A DNA stretch of 8,872 nt, taken from Sedimentisphaerales bacterium (GTDB lineage: Bacteria > Planctomycetota > Phycisphaerae > Sedimentisphaerales > SG8-4). Under the pieces are notes generated by a model, which was given only the letters and a program-made list of their open reading frames with translations, ran no database searches and was not told the origin of the DNA. Of this stretch, positions 1 through 6,488 are shown piece by piece; the stretch's first letter is position 1; each line of letters begins with the position of its first letter. The position numbers and the translations under genes are program-made. The stretch is from positions 1-8,872 of the forward strand of contig JAFGCA010000270.1 of NCBI GenBank assembly GCA_016932895.1. Reading direction: 5' to 3'.

Positions 1-836
1 ACGACCCAGAGGACCGCGCCGACGGCATCGATGATCGTGGGCGAGCCGGGATCGTCGCCGGACTGACGCGCCAGCGTCTGCGTCCTGGCGATGAGATCGT
101 TGAGCAGGTTGACCTCGAAACACGCCGAGCGTCGCTGCGGCGGGGATCCCTCATCGACGATCCCGACGGTGCCCGGCAGCAACAGCGTACGCCGGTCGCC
201 TGAGCCCAGTTCCACGGCACCCGAATGCACGTTGACCGTCGTGCGTTGGGCGCCGTCCGGCTTCGTGGACAGGCGGACATCCAGTTCGGTGCCGAGAATC
301 CTGAGCCGGGCGGTCGGGGTCCGAACGCTCATGTACCGGCCCCCGCCCTGCCTTGCCACCTTCAGGCTCAACGCCCCCCTCTCCAGCACAACCTCGGTTC
401 CGTGGCCCTTGCGGGCCAGTTGCAGCACCGTGCGGGGGGCCGGTCGCAACTGGCTTTCATCCGCCAACTGGATGGTTGCTTTGCTTCCTGAAAGAGTCCG
501 AATCGTCTGCCTGGCGTGCACCTGAGTCGAGGCTGCGGCCGGACGACTCTGGCCCGGTTCGCTCAGAAGAACGACGCCTTGCATTTCTTCTATCCGGCCA
601 AGCGGCCGGGGCCCGCCGCGGTGCAGGATGGCCACGCAGACCACCACCACGACCACCGCGGCCGCCGCCGAGACGCGGCGCAGCCACATCCGTCCGAGAC
701 GACGATTACGCTCGCGCCCTACTTCCGCAAGGACCGCCTCCGCCAAACGGTCCGGAAAATCCGCCTTCGGCATGGTCAGTCCTTCCCCCAGCATCTTCTC
801 GATATTCTCCTCGAATGCGTCTTTTCGCTCGTTCAT
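1..836 (-). CDS. FecR-domain single-pass membrane protein, probable anti-sigma/sigma regulator (3' end outside the window)
   Basis: This frame is open from the ATG at 836-834 to the left edge (278 codons plus 2 bases), so the C-terminus is missing. Residues 1-55 are charged and presumably cytoplasmic (they include PKADFPDRLAEAVLAEV). One membrane segment follows at about 56-71 (four Ala, six Val, then CVAIL), and the rest should be outside the membrane. A FecR domain lies at about 110-225, with RGALSLKV at 153-160, VRTPTARLRILGTELDV at 171-187 and then VNVHSGAVEL. In FecR families the short cytoplasmic part contacts the partner sigma factor and the outer part senses a signal. The start overlaps the sigma stop as ATGA, implying translational coupling. 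In planctomycetes such proteins often carry further outer domains such as LamG, but none is visible here. The domain call is firm. Whether it inhibits or activates its sigma factor is inference. Confidence 0.87.
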   Translation of the reverse strand, partial: MNERKDAFEENIEKMLGEGLTMPKADFPDRLAEAVLAEVGRERNRRLGRMWLRRVSAAAAVVVVVVCVAILHRGGPRPLGRIEEMQGVVLLSEPGQSRPAAASTQVHARQTIRTLSGSKATIQLADESQLRPAPRTVLQLARKGHGTEVVLERGALSLKVARQGGGRYMSVRTPTARLRILGTELDVRLSTKPDGAQRTTVNVHSGAVELGSGDRRTLLLPGTVGIVDEGSPPQRRSACFEVNLLNDLIARTQTLARQSGDDPGSPTIIDAVGAVLWV

Positions 837-1432
837 AGGCTCTCGGCACCTCCTTCCCGCAGGCGGCGAACTCTCCGCAGAAAGGCCGTCTTGAACGCCT
901 CACGCGAGCGTGAGAGAAGAGATTCGACCGCCTTCTCCGACTGGCCCGATTCCGAGGCAATGGTGGCCACCGGCTCTCCCTTGAGATACTTGCGAATCAG
1001 AACATCCCGGTACCGGTCGTAAAGCCCAAAGACGGTCTCGTTGACGAGACCCTGCACCTCGCGCTGCGCCATCACCTCCTCCGGCAAAGGGACGTCATCG
1101 ATTCTTTCGAGCACCTCCAGATCCCGCGCCGCGATCTGGGAGAGAGGAATTTCCCGGCAATCTCTCGCCAGCAGCGTACGCGCCTCGTTGCGGCAGATGC
1201 CCCTGAGCCAGTCGGCCAGTGTGCCGCGGCCCGGATCGAAACGACGGATCGACCGGACCGACCGCACGAAGGTCCTCTGGGCAATCTCTTCGGCGTTGTC
1301 GGAACTGCAACCGAAATGAATCTTCGCATACGCGACCAGCGCCGGAGCGTATTCGCAACAGAATGTCCGCCACGCATGGCTGTCCATCTTCACCAGCTTC
1401 GCAACAAAGGTCTTCGGTTCCGGCTCGTGCAT
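833..1432 (-). CDS. ECF-type RNA polymerase sigma factor (sigma-70 family)
   Basis: This 199-residue protein directs RNA polymerase to a specific set of promoters. Region 2 spans about residues 20-92, with AEEIAQRTFVRSV at 47-59 (region 2.2 core-binding helix) and GRGTLADWLRGICRNEA at 68-84 (regions 2.3/2.4, -10 recognition). Region 4 spans about 133-186, with LYDRYRDVLIRKYLKGEPVA followed by a helix-turn-helix around 154-177 (IASESGQSEKAVESLLSRSR) that reads the -35 element. Length and the short linker fit ECF factors, and the pattern resembles the expanded Rhodopirellula/Verrucomicrobium ECF group. The ATG at 1432 is the furthest possible start, because the codon before it is an in-frame TGA. 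A weak GAGG lies 5 bases upstream. The gene overlaps the downstream FecR gene by ATGA, so the two act as a pair. Its targets are unknown. The large exported proteins nearby are possible targets, but no shared promoter motif was found. Confidence 0.93.
   Translation of the reverse strand: MHEPEPKTFVAKLVKMDSHAWRTFCCEYAPALVAYAKIHFGCSSDNAEEIAQRTFVRSVRSIRRFDPGRGTLADWLRGICRNEARTLLARDCREIPLSQIAARDLEVLERIDDVPLPEEVMAQREVQGLVNETVFGLYDRYRDVLIRKYLKGEPVATIASESGQSEKAVESLLSRSREAFKTAFLRRVRRLREGGAESL
847..855 (-). promoter_or_regulatory. Strong Shine-Dalgarno for the FecR gene, inside the sigma factor gene
   Basis: The minus strand reads AAGGAGGTG here, a nine-base match to the 16S anti-Shine-Dalgarno complement, ending 10 bases before the FecR ATG at 836. 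It lies within the last codons of the sigma gene. With the ATGA overlap, it suggests that FecR is made by coupled translation plus efficient re-initiation, which would keep regulator and sigma factor in proportion. The spacing is slightly longer than ideal. Confidence 0.6.
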
Positions 1433-1682
1433 TCATGCCTCAGAAGCATCTGTTCCCGATCCATTGGTTATACCGCAGGAACCGCGGAAATCCTTCGGAC
1501 AAAAAGCCGGCGCGGGGAGAAAATGCGATGCGTTTCCAGCAAAGTCAGAGAGGGGCTGTGTTGCATCCGGCCGGTCGGGAGTCCTCTTGCTGGCGCAGGA
1601 AAAAGGGGCTGCGTCGCACGCGCTTTTCGGTCGTGCCACGCAACCCACTGGATTGGAGGCTGTTGTCAAGCGGGCAAGCCGC
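1433..1682. other. Gap between the beta-helix gene and the sigma factor gene
   Basis: This 250-base stretch follows the TAA of the large beta-helix gene and precedes the sigma ATG. I see no convincing gene. A 78-codon minus-strand frame fills most of it but has no family signature, and its composition (many Pro, Ser and Ala) resembles a chance frame. A TATAAC lies on the minus strand at 1467-1472, 35 bases before the sigma start. It could be a -10 element, but there is no good -35 at 16-18 bases. No hairpin followed by a T-run is visible, so I cannot say whether transcription of the upstream gene stops here or reads through into the sigma/FecR pair. Confidence 0.4.
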
Positions 1683-4600
1683 TTACGGCGACCAGCCGTG
1701 TGGTGCCAGACTGGCCTCGCACGTGCCGCCGTAGGCGCCCATGTTCGTCCGAACGTTCGGCCCGGCTCGTTCGCTCAAAGGATCGCCCGAAGCGCACGGC
1801 AGTTCATCGCCCGGCGGCAGGCTCGGGTCCCCCGCATCGATACACGGGCTGGTCACGTCATGCCACGCCCAGTTCTGCTGCTGCGCATCCCAGGACCATC
1901 CCTGGCTCTTGAGGTGGTAGTCACCGCGAATCCATCCAGTGGCTGGGTCGAGCAGCCCACCCTGGGCATCTGCCGGTTGCCAGAAACCGTTGGCGACGAA
2001 AAGCGGATCGGCGTCGATGTTGCCCTCACCCGGCCACCCGCCCTGGATGTCGCTGTAGGTCACCGTGCCGACGGCACTCTCGAGCGAGAGATTCTCGCCG
2101 CCGCCGTTGTTGAAGTGGACGATGGAGTTCGTGCCATCCACACGCACGCTCCGGACAGCGTGTCCCGCATTGTCGGCAACCGTGCAATTTTCCAACGTGG
2201 GGATGCCGCCCCAGATGCCGTCGTGGCGACTTCCCGCGATGACGCAATGGCGGGCCGTCACGTAGCTGTGGTCCACGAAGCGCCCGCCCCGATGCGCCCA
2301 CATTTCGATCCCCGTGCCATTGCCTATGATGTCACAACACTCAACCGTTGGATTCGCCTTGTCCCACAATTTGACGCCGGCACAGGCGTTGTCGACGATC
2401 GTGCAATCGCGGATGACGGGGGAGGCGCCACTGCAATAGACGCCGTAGCTGCCGCCGGCAATGGTAAGACCGGCGAGAACATCGGTACCATCGCCGTTTC
2501 CCGCCAATGTCACCGAAGAGTCCGGCAGAGCACGAAGCAGCCCCGGCGACGGTGGAGGGCTACCCTCTTGCTCCTGCGTGAATGTCACCAGAGAGCCGGC
2601 GCCGGTGACCACGGTTGCGGCCCGTACCGCCGGGTCGGCCGGATCGGTCGAAGTCACGGTTACGCCCTTTCCCTTGAGCCGCAGCTTCTCGTGGTACAAA
2701 CCCTCCGGAACCACGATCGCATCCCCGGGCGTCGCCGCATCGATGGCATGCTGGATGTAGTCATAGTGCCGGCCCGTGGTTGCATTGCTGACCGGGCCCT
2801 CGGCCAGACCGTAGGCGAACCCTAACGAAACTCCCCGCACGCGACTGCCGTAGTGCCAGAGAAGTGTCGTCCCATCGAGTTGCGGGTGTCCGCCATAATA
2901 GGAATAATATTGCCCTGCGTTCCGGTTGGTTTGGTAGAGCTCGACGTCGATGAGGCCGTACTCCCTTGATATGCAGACGGCCTGGAAATCACCATAGCGG
3001 TCGTCACCATTAAGGAAAACGATCATGGCCCCGTCGACGTCCGGCTGCAACTGCGGCCCGAAGCCGACCCACACTTCGAATTCGCGCACATTCTCCCGGT
3101 CCGAGATATCCGCACCGTAAACGTCACCGATGTCGTTTCGTTCGTCCGTCCACACCACCACGTCGCCGGAAACGGCAGGGTCGTACTGTCGCTCCGGCGC
3201 CGTACAGATCGGGAAAACCTTGATGTTGTCAAGATCGGAGATATCGGCACCGAAGATGTCACCGTCGCCCTCCCAGACAACGATATCTCCTGAGACATCG
3301 ATGATGTCCTCGTACGTGTCGTAGTTATACGTCCGGTAGGGATAGGGCGGGCAATGCCCCGCGTCCTCGGCAACGGTGAAATAGAAGGGTCGTTTCGGTT
3401 CCGAGAGGTCCGCCCCGCACACGTCGTAGGACGTCGCGTTGAATCGACTCTCGTTCGCGGTGTCCACGTTGTGATGTTGCAGCCAGAGCACCTTCCTTCC
3501 TGAAATCGCGGGATACCCATAGGACTCGGTCGACGAGGCCTGGCGTAGGCACTTGACGTCGCCCGTGGAGAGATCACCCAGGAACACGCTGGTGCACATC
3601 GGATTGTAGTACCGGCCGGAACCGCCCGCCCACACGATGAAACGGCCGTCCATCTTCGGCATGAGGTCTATGGCGCCGCCCTCGAAAACCTCGATGTGCC
3701 CGGTCTTTGTGTCCGTACAATGGATCGCCCAGTCATCCGGGTATCCGTCGACATTACCCGCACAGACAAAGCGGGTCCCGGACACCGAGGCGTAGTAGAA
3801 ATAGCCCTGATCGTAGTCGGTCAAATTATACGCCCCGTCTTCCAGCAGTCCGCTGGCGGTCAATGTGAAGGGAGCACCCTCGATCTTCACCGTGTCCGGC
3901 TCGCTGGCGACGAAACCGTCGCTCACAACGAGCTCAAAGACGAAGCGGCCCGGCGTGTTGCATTCGAAATAGGCTGTCGCCGAGTCCGCCTCCTGGAGAA
4001 CCACTTCAGGACCTTCCAGTTGCGTCCACGTATAGACCAACTCGTCCGGTGGGTCCGCATCGCTGGATCGCGAACCGTCGAGGAGAATGTAGCCGGGGAC
4101 GGGCCACAATTGAGCGGTCCCCGCATCCGCCACGGGTCGCTCGTTGCCTACAACGACAAGGACGCTGGCGGGAAGGCTGGTATACTGCCCATCGTCGACG
4201 GTCAGCGCAAAGGTGTACCACCCTTCGGCCGGCGGTGTAAAGGTCGGCGCTGCGGCCGCCGGGTCGCTGAGCTGCACGGCCTCTCCCTTCGTCTGCGTCC
4301 ACTGATACAACCTGACACCGTCGGGATCGGAGAAGTAGCTTTGGCTGCCGTCCAGCGTCACTGCCTCAGGAGCCAATATGTGCCGGTCGGCGCCGGCGTG
4401 AGCCAGCGGCTTGACGTAGCCGATGTGCTCGTCGGCACCGATGTCGACACGCAACGCATAGACGCGCGGGTCCCCGTCGATATCCAGTGCGCCCTGCTCC
4501 GGGGTCAAATTCGGGTCGCCCGCACTGACACATGGTGAGGTTGATTCAATGTGGTAGTCGTTGTTCCACGCATTGACAAAGAGAGGATCCTCGCTGATAT

Positions 4601-5570
4601 TGCCGAACCGACCCGTCATATCGGCCTGTTCGCCCACAACGTACGTGTTTGTGCGGACATCGATTGTACTGTAGTTCGATGGGGCGTTGTCCCAAACGTT
4701 GTTGCAGCGGAACAGGTCGCCGTCCGGCCCAGTCCCGCAGAAGATACCCGTACCGGAAGCGGCACCGCATATGATGTTGTTGGCGACGAGGTAGTTGTTG
4801 TAGTAGCTCAAGCTGGCGTAGACGTTCCCACCCCGTCCCTGGCCCGGCTCCCGTTCCTTGCTACAGTCGTTGCCCACGATGGTGTTGTTCGTCAGGGTCC
4901 CCATATACATGGAGACGCCGCCCCCATGCGCGGCGGCGTTTTTATAGATGACATTGCCGACGATCGTCCCCTCACTGACGTAGATCCCGCCGCCCTGATA
5001 CGAGGAATTGTTGTAGATGATATTGTGCGTGATGGTCGGCTGCCCGCCCTGGCAACCTATGCCTCCACCGAAGGAGTAGGTGTAGCTCCACATGCCCTCC
5101 CCTTCCACGACAGAGTAGGGACAGTGGTTCCTGGTGATAACGTTGCGCGTAATCGTCGGGGAGGCATTGTAGGAACAGTAGATGCCCCCTCCGTAGAACT
5201 CCTTGTGTGTATCCCAGTCATAGACCAACGTTCCAACGCCTCCGGTGATGGTAAAACCGATCAGGACGGCGGCGGCGGTTTCGCCGTTCTCGAAGGTGAC
5301 GGCCGTCCCGTCCTCATCGGCGTTGATGATCGTATAGCCGACAACCTTCGGGTCGTTCGGGTCGCTGCTGCGCACGACGATGTCCTTGCCGCTGAAGTTG
5401 ATGGTCTCGTAGTAGACCCCCGGGGCGACAATGAGCGTATCGCCGTCAACGCAGGCGCTGATGCCCTGCTGAATCGATGGATACTCGCTCGGGACGTGCC
5501 GCACCGCAGCCCGGGACAGTGAACCCGAAAACATAAGCAGGATGAGGCCGGAGAAGAGCAGCTTGTTCAT
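1683..5570 (-). CDS. Very large exported multidomain protein: beta-helix, two PKD-like domains, seven-motif beta-propeller, beta-helix
   Basis: This 1295-residue protein starts with a Sec signal peptide (MNK, then hydrophobic LLFSGLILLMFSG, likely cut near residue 21), so it acts outside the cytoplasm. Residues 29-381 form a right-handed parallel beta-helix cassette: entry motif IQQGISACVDGDTLIVAPGV, repeats such as SPTITRNVITRN and QPTITHNIIYNN, and closing SPCVSAGDP...DIGADE. Residues 387-475 and 477-566 are two PKD/Ig-like domains (LDGSQSYFSDPDG; LDGSRSSDADPPD). Residues 585-920 hold seven propeller motifs of the type P(A/V)(V/I)SGxxVVW. Residues 935-1282 are a second beta-helix cassette (IQHAIDAATPGDAIVVPEGL...SPCIDAGDP...MGAYGG). 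No membrane anchor, dockerin, PEP-CTERM or other sorting tail is seen, so it may be released. No catalytic residues are recognisable. These folds in PVC bacteria often bind or process polysaccharide, but a purely structural or adhesive role is equally possible. The ATG is supported by AAAGGA six bases upstream. The gene is divergent from the flavoprotein gene. Confidence 0.93.
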   Translation of the reverse strand: MNKLLFSGLILLMFSGSLSRAAVRHVPSEYPSIQQGISACVDGDTLIVAPGVYYETINFSGKDIVVRSSDPNDPKVVGYTIINADEDGTAVTFENGETAAAVLIGFTITGGVGTLVYDWDTHKEFYGGGIYCSYNASPTITRNVITRNHCPYSVVEGEGMWSYTYSFGGGIGCQGGQPTITHNIIYNNSSYQGGGIYVSEGTIVGNVIYKNAAAHGGGVSMYMGTLTNNTIVGNDCSKEREPGQGRGGNVYASLSYYNNYLVANNIICGAASGTGIFCGTGPDGDLFRCNNVWDNAPSNYSTIDVRTNTYVVGEQADMTGRFGNISEDPLFVNAWNNDYHIESTSPCVSAGDPNLTPEQGALDIDGDPRVYALRVDIGADEHIGYVKPLAHAGADRHILAPEAVTLDGSQSYFSDPDGVRLYQWTQTKGEAVQLSDPAAAAPTFTPPAEGWYTFALTVDDGQYTSLPASVLVVVGNERPVADAGTAQLWPVPGYILLDGSRSSDADPPDELVYTWTQLEGPEVVLQEADSATAYFECNTPGRFVFELVVSDGFVASEPDTVKIEGAPFTLTASGLLEDGAYNLTDYDQGYFYYASVSGTRFVCAGNVDGYPDDWAIHCTDTKTGHIEVFEGGAIDLMPKMDGRFIVWAGGSGRYYNPMCTSVFLGDLSTGDVKCLRQASSTESYGYPAISGRKVLWLQHHNVDTANESRFNATSYDVCGADLSEPKRPFYFTVAEDAGHCPPYPYRTYNYDTYEDIIDVSGDIVVWEGDGDIFGADISDLDNIKVFPICTAPERQYDPAVSGDVVVWTDERNDIGDVYGADISDRENVREFEVWVGFGPQLQPDVDGAMIVFLNGDDRYGDFQAVCISREYGLIDVELYQTNRNAGQYYSYYGGHPQLDGTTLLWHYGSRVRGVSLGFAYGLAEGPVSNATTGRHYDYIQHAIDAATPGDAIVVPEGLYHEKLRLKGKGVTVTSTDPADPAVRAATVVTGAGSLVTFTQEQEGSPPPSPGLLRALPDSSVTLAGNGDGTDVLAGLTIAGGSYGVYCSGASPVIRDCTIVDNACAGVKLWDKANPTVECCDIIGNGTGIEMWAHRGGRFVDHSYVTARHCVIAGSRHDGIWGGIPTLENCTVADNAGHAVRSVRVDGTNSIVHFNNGGGENLSLESAVGTVTYSDIQGGWPGEGNIDADPLFVANGFWQPADAQGGLLDPATGWIRGDYHLKSQGWSWDAQQQNWAWHDVTSPCIDAGDPSLPPGDELPCASGDPLSERAGPNVRTNMGAYGGTCEASLAPHGWSP

Positions 5571-5576
5571 GGCGTA

Positions 5577-5582
5577 TCCTTT
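5577..5582 (-). promoter_or_regulatory. Ribosome binding site of the 1295-residue exported protein
   Basis: The minus strand reads AAAGGA, then six bases (TACGCC), then ATG at 5570. The spacing is good. It supports this start, which also gives a complete signal peptide with a short positively charged N-terminus (MNK). Confidence 0.6.
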
Positions 5583-5713
5583 CCCTCACTCGTGAGCTTC
5601 ATATCGTGTCAGCACAGACGCCTCGAAAACGCGCCCCTCCCAATGCCTTCTCGCTCATCGCATGTAAAGGGGCCGGTTCGTTCAATAACTGCCGCGCGCG
5701 TCAGCGTTCGCCG

Positions 5714-5734
5714 GCAAGAGCGGCCGCAAGAGCG
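5714..5734. repeat. Short direct repeat, two copies of a 9-base unit at 12-base period
   Basis: GCAAGAGCG occurs at 5714-5722 and again exactly at 5726-5734. It lies about 145-165 bases upstream of the beta-helix gene start. Paired direct repeats in an upstream region can be regulator half-sites, but two copies of nine bases could also be chance. Confidence 0.35.
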
Positions 5735-5883
5735 AGTCACTAAATTGAAAGTGGGCGGCGAAGATGCCTCTGGCGATCGTGGGTTTGGTGTCGCCTGTGA
5801 GATCCATACCGACGCCGAGATTCCTTTGGGTATGGTTGTAGCAAAGTGTGTGTGAGAAACCGGAGCCATGAAGGCCCGGCAGC

Positions 5884-5908
5884 GCACCGCCAGCAAAACT
5901 GCCGGTGC
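5884..5908. other. Compact near-perfect hairpin in the intergenic region
   Basis: GCACCG (5884-5889) pairs with CGGTGC (5903-5908). After a single C/C mismatch, CAG pairs with CTG, closing on a five-base CAAAA loop. It is followed 14 bases on by a second small hairpin at 5923-5938 (TCTTCG, loop CCGC, CGAAGA). Neither is followed by a T-run on either strand, so they are not obvious intrinsic terminators. If the leftward transcript starts upstream of about 5940, both would be in the leader of the 1295-residue protein's mRNA. Confidence 0.4.
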
Positions 5909-6296
5909 ACAAACACAGCGCATCTTCGCCGCCGAAGAGGCGAAACAAAAGCCGAAAACCGTTCCATACGATCACGGCGCGAGATAGCAATTCATTTACC
6001 ACCATCACGTTTCTCATCCGCTCAGGACGTCCGTAGATTCGGCCGTCACAACACATTCGACCACCTGCCTCAGACACAAATCAGTTGCGGTTGTCGCGGC
6101 GATCTCTGCCGGTACGTCAGCCCTCCGGGCACGGAACCAGTGAAGAAACTCTGCATAAGACATGAGCCGATGAAACGACCGTTCTCACTTTCTCCGCCTT
6201 TCCCCAGCACGATTTCCGTACGCTGCAGAGGCCCCCGCCCGGGAACCTCTATGGAGTATGACGCAGTTGCAGGAGGCTTGTTACAAGGTTTCTTTC

Positions 6297-6305
6297 TTTT
6301 TTTTT
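6297..6305 (+). other. T9 tract within a pyrimidine-rich run
   Basis: Nine T residues follow a TTTCTTTC-like run in otherwise GC-rich DNA. Only a four-base stem (CTTG, loop TTA, CAAG at 6277-6287) precedes it, which is too weak for a confident intrinsic terminator, and no rightward gene lies upstream to be terminated. It sits about 43 bases upstream of the predicted -35 at 6348, so an UP-element-like or DNA-bending role is possible but unproven. Confidence 0.3.
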
Positions 6306-6347
6306 GGGAGCAAAGTGAAGGGATTGGGCAGGCGAGCCGGTTTGCGG

Positions 6348-6375
6348 TTGAAAATCGAAGGGGACTGACGATAAT
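6348..6375 (+). promoter_or_regulatory. Sigma-70-like promoter for the flavoprotein gene
   Basis: TTGAAA (6348-6353) and GATAAT (6370-6375) are separated by 16 bases. Each hexamer differs from the housekeeping consensus at one position. It points towards the flavoprotein gene, and transcription would begin around 6382, giving a leader of roughly 107 bases that includes the GC-rich hairpin at 6400-6429. This is the best promoter-like pair I found in the spacer. It fits the housekeeping sigma factor rather than an ECF promoter with a GGAAC-type -35. Confidence 0.45.
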
Positions 6376-6399
6376 TGCGTTGACGCGCTGAACGGCGGA

Positions 6400-6429
6400 C
6401 CGGGGCCGAGGTCCCGCCGCCGGCCCCGG
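6400..6429 (+). promoter_or_regulatory. Strong GC-rich hairpin in the predicted leader of the flavoprotein mRNA
   Basis: CCGGGGCCG (6400-6408) is perfectly complementary to CGGCCCCGG (6421-6429), with a 12-base loop. The 3' arm is also part of the self-complementary GGCCCCGGGGCC (6422-6433), and GGAC/GTCC (6397-6400 and 6411-6414) can form another stem, so alternative folds compete. No T-run follows, so it is not a standard terminator. It ends 59 bases before the ATG. Roles in mRNA stability, leader regulation or simple GC-rich drift are all possible. Confidence 0.5.
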
Positions 6430-6475
6430 GGCCCGGGGTTCGCTCAGCCGCACTTTCCGCATCGAGCCGGTTTCG

Positions 6476-6483
6476 AAAGGGAA
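6476..6483 (+). promoter_or_regulatory. Ribosome binding site of the flavoprotein gene
   Basis: AAAGGGAA ends five bases before the ATG at 6489. This supports 6489 over the in-frame ATG at 6501, which would leave the purine run 17 bases away. Confidence 0.5.
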
Positions 6484-6488
6484 TGGTT

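Larger units (their letters stand above)
5571..6488. other. 918-base divergent intergenic region
   Basis: This region separates the start of the large beta-helix gene (leftward) from the start of the flavoprotein gene (rightward), so it should hold both promoters. The rightward promoter is plausible at 6348-6375, but no convincing leftward promoter was found. Frames of 87 codons (plus, 5592-5855), 104 codons (minus, 5609-5923) and 131 codons (minus, GTG start at 6077, ending 5682) overlap one another. None has a good ribosome site, a recognised family or clear codon bias, so I do not call them genes. The stretch is less GC-rich than the coding flanks. It contains hairpins at 5884-5908 and 5923-5938, a direct repeat at 5714-5734 and a T9 tract at 6297-6305. 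An unrecognised small RNA or a decayed gene cannot be excluded. Confidence 0.55.

Noticed and set aside
1467..1472. TATAAC as a -10 element for the sigma factor gene
   Set aside because: The distance to the start is suitable, but no acceptable -35 lies 16-18 bases upstream and no ECF-type GGAAC motif fits, so it is not listed as a promoter.
1683..1760. C-terminal sorting signal (PEP-CTERM, LPxTG, dockerin or T9SS tail) on the giant protein
   Set aside because: The C-terminus ends SLAPHGWSP directly after the beta-helix closing motif. There is no hydrophobic segment, no Arg cluster and no dockerin repeat.
1464..2825. 453-codon plus-strand open frame
   Set aside because: It lies antisense to the C-terminal beta-helix of the 1295-residue protein, whose frame has clear repeats and motifs. 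The plus frame has no family signature or ribosome site and reflects GC-rich antisense openness.
3696..5522. Plus-strand open frames of 280 codons (3696-4538) and 323 codons (4551-5522)
   Set aside because: Both are antisense to the PKD/beta-helix part of the same gene, with no recognisable domain.
5592..5855. 87-codon plus-strand frame
   Set aside because: Its C-terminal half reads protein-like, but third-position GC is near half, there is no ribosome site, and no family is recognised.
5682..6077. 131-codon minus-strand frame upstream of the giant gene
   Set aside because: It starts at GTG with no ribosome site, overlaps other open frames on both strands and matches no family I recognise. 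It is kept only as part of the unexplained spacer.
6277..6305. Intrinsic terminator formed by a CTTG/CAAG stem and the T9 tract
   Set aside because: The stem is only four base pairs, the T-run starts ten bases after it, and no rightward gene lies upstream.
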